A stretch of DNA of 64,000 nt, from the NCBI GenBank assembly GCA_016278725.1, contig JADQBG010000015.1, positions 62,001-126,000 of the forward strand, written 5' to 3'. Below, one piece after another: positions 60,270-64,000 of the stretch. Position 1 is the first letter of the stretch, and each line of letters starts with the position of its first letter. The notes below the pieces were generated by a model. The model had not been told where the DNA came from and made no database searches. It saw only the letters and a program-made list of their open reading frames with translations. The stretch is from Actinomycetota bacterium (GTDB lineage: Bacteria; Actinomycetota; Thermoleophilia; RBG-16-64-13). The position numbers were made by a program, and so were the translations under genes.

Positions 60270-61781
60270 TCACCCTCCCCAGCGGCGCGTCGCGTCCCGT
60301 CGGCCCGCCCGGGCCCAAGCCGATGTCTCGCGATCGCTGCCGGCCGGCGGTTTCAGTGCGGCCCGGCCCTCCGCCCAATAAGCCAGGATGCCCGCGGCGA
60401 TCACAGCCCGTTCCGGATCTTCGGGCGGACGCCCTTTCTCCCGGGGCAAAAAGCGTTCGTCCACGAAGCGGGTATCGAAGTCGCCCGCGAGAAACGCCGG
60501 CTCTCGCAGAATTCTTTGGTGAAAAGGAATACTGGTCTTGATCCCCTCGACCACGTACTCCTTCAGCGCCCGGCGCATGCGGGCGATGGCTTCGGGCCGG
60601 TCACGGCCCCAAGCCGAGAGCTTCGAGACCAGCGGGTCGTAGAACAGGGGGACCTCGTAGCCTTCGAAAACGCCGATGTCATCCCGGATGCCCGGTCCCC
60701 CGGGGACGCGCAGAGCCACGATCTTGCCCGGCGAGGGCAGGAAGTCATTGTCGGGATCCTCCGCGTAGATACGGCACTCGATAGCGGCCCCCTCCAGGCG
60801 CAGATCTTCCTGGCGGTAGGGCAGAGACTCACCCGCAGCCACCCGGATCTGCATCTTGACCAGATCCACTCCGGTGACCAACTCGGTCACCGCATGCTCC
60901 ACCTGAAGCCGGGTGTTCATCTCGAGGAAGTAGAAGCGCTGCTGCTCGTCGACCAGGAACTCCACGGTTCCCGCGCCGGAGTAATCCACGGCCCGGGCCG
61001 CTTCCACCGCGGCCTGACCCATCGCCTGCCGGGTCTCCTCGTTGATGAAGGGCGAGGGGGCCTCCTCGATGATCTTCTGGTGGCGGCGCTGGATGGAGCA
61101 TTCCCGCTCGAACAAGTGCACCACGTTGCCGTGGTTGTCCGCCAGCACCTGAATCTCCACGTGCCGGGGCTTGGTGACGTAGCGCTCCGCATAGACGGTG
61201 TCGTCGCCAAAAGCGGAGCGGGCCAGGGATCGGGCCCCGTCGAGGGCCGAGGCCAACTCCCCTTCCTCTAGGACCACCCGCATTCCCTTGCCGCCGCCGC
61301 CCGCCGAGGGCTTCAGGATGACCGGATAGCCGATTTCGGCGACCAGGCGCCGGGCCTCCTCGATGCCTTCGAGCGGCGGGGTCCCGGGCACCAGGGGGAC
61401 GCCGGCCTCGAGCATCCGCCGGCGGGCCTGCACTTTGTCCCCCATGGACTCCATCGCCTCCGCAGGAGGACCGATGAAGACCAACCCGGCTTCGCGGGCC
61501 AATCGCGCGAACCGGTAGTTCTCGCTGAGGAAGCCGTATCCGGGATGGATGGCCTCGGCCCCGCTCTTGTGGGCCACCTCCATGATCTTCTCACCGACCA
61601 GATAGCTCTCCACCGAGGGAGCCGGACCGATGCCGTAAGCCTCGTCGGCGTAGCGCACGTGAAGGGCGCAGCGATCGGCGTCCGAATAGACCACCACGGT
61701 GCGGATATCCATCTCGCGGCAGGCGCGGATGATGCGGACCGTGATCTCGCCCCGGTTGGCGACCAGAATCTTCTTGAACAT
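60270..61781 (-). CDS. accC: biotin carboxylase subunit of acyl-CoA carboxylase
   Basis: The 503-residue protein begins FKKILVANRGEITVRIIRAC and has the complete ATP-grasp set: GYGFLSENYRFARLA, KPSAGGGGKGMRVV, EFLVDEQQRFYFLEMNTRLQ (in two parts) and VEHAVTELVTGVDLV. It carboxylates biotin on the carrier protein using ATP and bicarbonate. It is about 50 residues longer than bare AccC because of a divergent C-terminal tail (about 450-503). The start lies 11 bases after the transferase stop. Confidence 0.94.
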   Translation of the reverse strand: MFKKILVANRGEITVRIIRACREMDIRTVVVYSDADRCALHVRYADEAYGIGPAPSVESYLVGEKIMEVAHKSGAEAIHPGYGFLSENYRFARLAREAGLVFIGPPAEAMESMGDKVQARRRMLEAGVPLVPGTPPLEGIEEARRLVAEIGYPVILKPSAGGGGKGMRVVLEEGELASALDGARSLARSAFGDDTVYAERYVTKPRHVEIQVLADNHGNVVHLFERECSIQRRHQKIIEEAPSPFINEETRQAMGQAAVEAARAVDYSGAGTVEFLVDEQQRFYFLEMNTRLQVEHAVTELVTGVDLVKMQIRVAAGESLPYRQEDLRLEGAAIECRIYAEDPDNDFLPSPGKIVALRVPGGPGIRDDIGVFEGYEVPLFYDPLVSKLSAWGRDRPEAIARMRRALKEYVVEGIKTSIPFHQRILREPAFLAGDFDTRFVDERFLPREKGRPPEDPERAVIAAGILAYWAEGRAALKPPAGSDRETSAWARAGRRDATRRWGG

Positions 61782-61792
61782 ACGCCCTCCCC

Positions 61793-63346
61793 CTACAGCG
61801 GGATGTTGCCGTGTTTCTTGGGCGGATTCTCGTCCCGCTTGTCCTTGAGCGCCTCGAGCGCCGAGAAGATCATGGCCCGGGTGTGCTCGGGCAGGATGAT
61901 CTCGTCGATGTAGCCCAGAGACGCCGCCGAATAGGGGTTCCCAAAGCGCTCGCGGTAGTCGGCCACCAGCTTCTCCCGGGCGGCCTGAGGATCATCCGCC
62001 TCGGCCAGCTCCTTGCGGAAGATGACGTTGACCGCGCCCTCAGGCCCCATCACCGCGATTTCGGCCCAAGGGTAGGCAAAGTTGAGATCCGCGCGAATGT
62101 GCTTGGAACTCATGACGTCGTAGGCGCCGCCATAGGCCTTCCGCGTGATCAGTGTGACCTTGGGCACGGTGGCTTCGGCAAAAGCGTAGAGCAGCTTGGC
62201 TCCGTGACGGATGATGCCCCCGTACTCCTGGGAGACTCCCGGAAGGAAGCCGGGCACGTCCACGAAGGTGACCAGGGGAATGTTGAAGGCGTCGCAGAAA
62301 CGGACGAAGCGGGCCGCCTTGTCGCCCGAGTCGATGTCGAGCACTCCGGCCAGGGCCGCCGGCTGGTTGGCCACCACCCCGACGCTACGCCCGCCGATCC
62401 GCCCAAAACCGACCACGATGTTCGGAGCGAAAAACTCCTGCACCTCCAGGAACTGCTTGTGGTCGAGCACCACCCGGATGATCTCGCGCATGTCGTAGGG
62501 CTGGTTCGGGTTCATGGGAACCACGTCGTCCAGTTCCTTGGTCAGGCGCAGGGGGTCGTCGTCCGTGGGGCCCAAAGGCGGATCGTCCATGTTGTTCTGC
62601 GGCATGTAGGAGAGCAGCTCGCGGATGAGCAGCAGGACCTCCTCGTCGGAATCCCCGGTGAAGTGCGCCACCCCGCTCTTGCTGACATGGGTGAGCGCTC
62701 CGCCCAGATCCTCCTTGGTGACCTCTTCGTGCGTGACCGTTCGGATGACTTCCGGGCCGGTGACGAACATGTGGGCTGTGCCCTTGACCATCAGAATGAA
62801 GTCGGTGATTGCGGGGGAGTAGACCGCGCCCCCGGCACAAGGACCCATGATCGCGGATATCTGGGGAATCACCCCCGAGACCATCACGTTGCGCAGAAAG
62901 ATGTCCCCGTAGCCCGCCAGGCTGGCGACACCTTCCTGAATACGGGCGCCGCCGGAGTCGTTCAGGCCGATGACGGGGCAACCGTTCTTGGCGGCGAGAT
63001 CCATGATCTTGCAGACCTTGCCGGCATAGGCCTCGCCCAGAGCGCCGCCGAACACGGTGAAATCCTGGGCGAAGGCAAACGTGGTGCGCCCGTTGATCCG
63101 GCCAAAGCCGGTGACCACGCCGTCCCCGGCGACCTTCCGCTTGTCCATCCCGAATTCGGACACTCGGTGCGTGACGAACCGGTCGAGTTCGGTGAACGAG
63201 CCTTCGTCGAAAAGCAGATCGAGCCGCTCGCGCGCGGTCATCTTACCGGCCTGATGCTGCTTGGCGATCCGCTCGGGCCCTTCGCCCGTCAAAGCCTGTT
63301 CCGTGCGCCTCTCTAGCTCATCGATGGCATCGCGTTCTTCGGCCAT
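61793..63346 (-). CDS. pccB: acyl-CoA carboxyltransferase, propionyl/methylmalonyl-CoA type
   Basis: The 517-residue crotonase-fold protein has [56 protein letters not shown], and in the second half [20 protein letters not shown] and [17 protein letters not shown]. The length and these motifs fit PccB/MmdA more than AccD. With the biotin carboxylase and carrier encoded downstream it would form a three-subunit propionyl-CoA carboxylase; no membrane decarboxylase beta subunit is present, so a sodium pump is unlikely. Confidence 0.92.
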   Translation of the reverse strand: MAEERDAIDELERRTEQALTGEGPERIAKQHQAGKMTARERLDLLFDEGSFTELDRFVTHRVSEFGMDKRKVAGDGVVTGFGRINGRTTFAFAQDFTVFGGALGEAYAGKVCKIMDLAAKNGCPVIGLNDSGGARIQEGVASLAGYGDIFLRNVMVSGVIPQISAIMGPCAGGAVYSPAITDFILMVKGTAHMFVTGPEVIRTVTHEEVTKEDLGGALTHVSKSGVAHFTGDSDEEVLLLIRELLSYMPQNNMDDPPLGPTDDDPLRLTKELDDVVPMNPNQPYDMREIIRVVLDHKQFLEVQEFFAPNIVVGFGRIGGRSVGVVANQPAALAGVLDIDSGDKAARFVRFCDAFNIPLVTFVDVPGFLPGVSQEYGGIIRHGAKLLYAFAEATVPKVTLITRKAYGGAYDVMSSKHIRADLNFAYPWAEIAVMGPEGAVNVIFRKELAEADDPQAAREKLVADYRERFGNPYSAASLGYIDEIILPEHTRAMIFSALEALKDKRDENPPKKHGNIPL

Positions 63347-63369
63347 CCGTCCCCCCCCTTGACTCCCCT

Positions 63370-63435
63370 GAGACCCGTTTCACCTCGAGGCCCGTTCCAC
63401 TCGAGTCCTGTTCCATCTCGAGACCCGTTCCACAC
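63370..63435. repeat. four degenerate tandem copies of a 16-17-bp unit
   Basis: GAGACCCGTTTCACCTC, GAGGCCCGTTCCACTC, GAGTCCTGTTCCATCTC and GAGACCCGTTCCACAC follow one another without gaps. They lie 24 bases before the pccB start and end just before TATACT (63436-63441), a possible -10 for the divergent rubredoxin gene. They could be iterated binding sites for a regulator of one or both genes. Confidence 0.65.
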
Positions 63436-63495
63436 TATACTGTTGCTCGAAGCAAGGGCAACCCTTGACCGATTGACATTAAGGAGAAGCTGTCT

Positions 63496-63657
63496 ATGAA
63501 AAGCTACGAGTGCAACCTGTGCGGCTACGTATACGATCCCGAAGAGGGAGACCCCAGTCAGGGCATCGAGCCCGGTACCGCTTTTGAGGACCTTCCCGAA
63601 GACTGGACCTGCCCCGACTGCGGCGCGGGCAAAGAGGATTTCGAGGCAGTCGCCTAG
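63496..63657 (+). CDS. rubredoxin
   Basis: ATG 63496 has AAGGAG nine bases upstream. The 53-residue protein has both iron-binding pairs, [10 protein letters not shown] and [11 protein letters not shown], and the standard EEGDPSQGI and [11 protein letters not shown] segments, so it is a complete one-iron electron carrier. Partners may include rubredoxin-dependent oxidoreductases or peroxide and superoxide detoxification enzymes, none of which is adjacent. The stop overlaps the convergent phosphoglycerate mutase by four bases. It is preceded by the four-copy repeat. Confidence 0.96.
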   Translation: MKSYECNLCGYVYDPEEGDPSQGIEPGTAFEDLPEDWTCPDCGAGKEDFEAVA

Positions 63658-64000
63658 GTTCGGATCCCAAGGAAGCGGGCCATCAGCCGGTAGCCCGGAT
63701 CCACGCTGAGGCCGGTTGCCCCGGCCGCTGCCTCTGTATAGGCGGCGGCCGGCCGGCTCTCTATCCCGGCCCCCCACATCACGAAAGGCACCGGATCCCG
63801 TGCATGCGTGCGGCTGCTCAGGGGCGTGGGGTGATCGGGCAGGACCAGCAGGCCGATTTCTCCCTCCAGCTCCAGTATCTGGGGCAGCATCAGCTCGTCC
63901 ACCCGCTCGATGGCCTCGACCTTGCCTTCGACATCTCCGGAGTGCCCCGCTTCATCGGGTGCCTCCACGTGGACGAACACCAAATCGCTTTCCTCCAGCG
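63654..64000 (-). CDS. apgM: 2,3-bisphosphoglycerate-independent phosphoglycerate mutase, archaeal type, C-terminal fragment
   Basis: The gene runs past the right edge; about 114 C-terminal residues are visible. [17 protein letters not shown] holds the metal ligands of the alkaline-phosphatase fold, [15 protein letters not shown] follows, and [20 protein letters not shown] carries the DHxTP ligand motif typical of ApgM. The family interconverts 3- and 2-phosphoglycerate; the related phosphonopyruvate decarboxylase label is often misapplied. The metal motifs are present, so the visible part looks functional. Confidence 0.88.
   Translation of the reverse strand, partial: LEESDLVFVHVEAPDEAGHSGDVEGKVEAIERVDELMLPQILELEGEIGLLVLPDHPTPLSSRTHARDPVPFVMWGAGIESRPAAAYTEAAAGATGLSVDPGYRLMARFLGIRT

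Noticed and set aside
61793-63346. Alpha subunit of a sodium-pumping methylmalonyl-CoA decarboxylase
   Set aside because: No membrane beta subunit or small delta subunit is adjacent, while a biotin carboxylase is, so a carboxylase is the better reading.
1-64000. CRISPR arrays, insertion sequences, prophage genes, rRNA and tRNA genes
   Set aside because: I looked for regularly spaced repeats, transposase or integrase motifs and tRNA-like T-arm signatures in the gaps and found none that held up by eye; a covariance-model search was not possible here.

Overview
The window is GC-rich, gene-dense bacterial DNA with about 50 protein genes and no rRNA, tRNA, CRISPR array or insertion sequence that I could recognise. 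Gram-positive-type substrate-binding lipoproteins, an MmpL-like exporter, a SpoIIE-type phosphatase, an RsbW-like kinase and GTG/TTG starts suggest a deep-branching Actinomycetota-like organism. Two aldehyde:ferredoxin oxidoreductases, a corrinoid methyltransferase set, a radical-dehydratase-type activase, rubredoxin and an FNR-family regulator point to an anaerobic or facultative life. The phylum is an inference and was not tested.

Layout. 0-2 kb: end of an ABC-2 exporter operon and a MTH865-like gene behind an operator-like palindrome. 2-13.4 kb: regulation and stress genes (Crp/Fnr, two c-di-GMP proteins, an OmpR/HK pair, an HtrA-type lipoprotein, a nitroreductase-like protein). 13.6-22.4 kb: YyaL-like protein, SerC, MASE3-SpoIIE phosphatase, topoisomerase IB, L,D-transpeptidase, RsbW-like kinase. 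22.7-29.8 kb: an alcohol/aldehyde module, with an AOR and a methanol-dehydrogenase-like Fe-ADH, then a second Fe-ADH whose frame overlaps a GAF histidine kinase that in turn overlaps a LuxR-type response regulator. 29.9-38.6 kb: MBL hydrolase, CoA-binding protein, a two-gene BadF/HgdC-type activase, an MMPL exporter.

38.6-53.6 kb holds the most unusual locus. It is an eleven-gene minus-strand cluster joining complete histidine degradation to glutamate (HutH, HutU, HutI, formiminotransferase, cyclodeaminase) with a corrinoid methyl-transfer system (two non-pyrrolysine MttB-family proteins, a corrinoid protein, a methyl-THF:corrinoid methyltransferase), a cysteine-rich ferredoxin-like protein and a second AOR. 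A GntR/UTRA regulator follows it. Many genes abut or overlap by 1-8 bases. Both halves release one-carbon units to tetrahydrofolate. This suggests a route for a methylated histidine such as hercynine (histidine betaine), in which methyl groups leave through MttB and the corrinoid and the imidazole skeleton leaves through Hut.

53.8-59.6 kb encodes an oligopeptide-type ABC importer (lipoprotein, two permeases, fused double ATPase) just upstream in the same direction and plausibly feeding the catabolic cluster. 59.8-63.3 kb is a three-gene biotin-dependent acyl-CoA (probably propionyl-CoA) carboxylase. The window closes with a rubredoxin too short for ordinary gene-length cut-offs and the C-terminus of an archaeal-type phosphoglycerate mutase.
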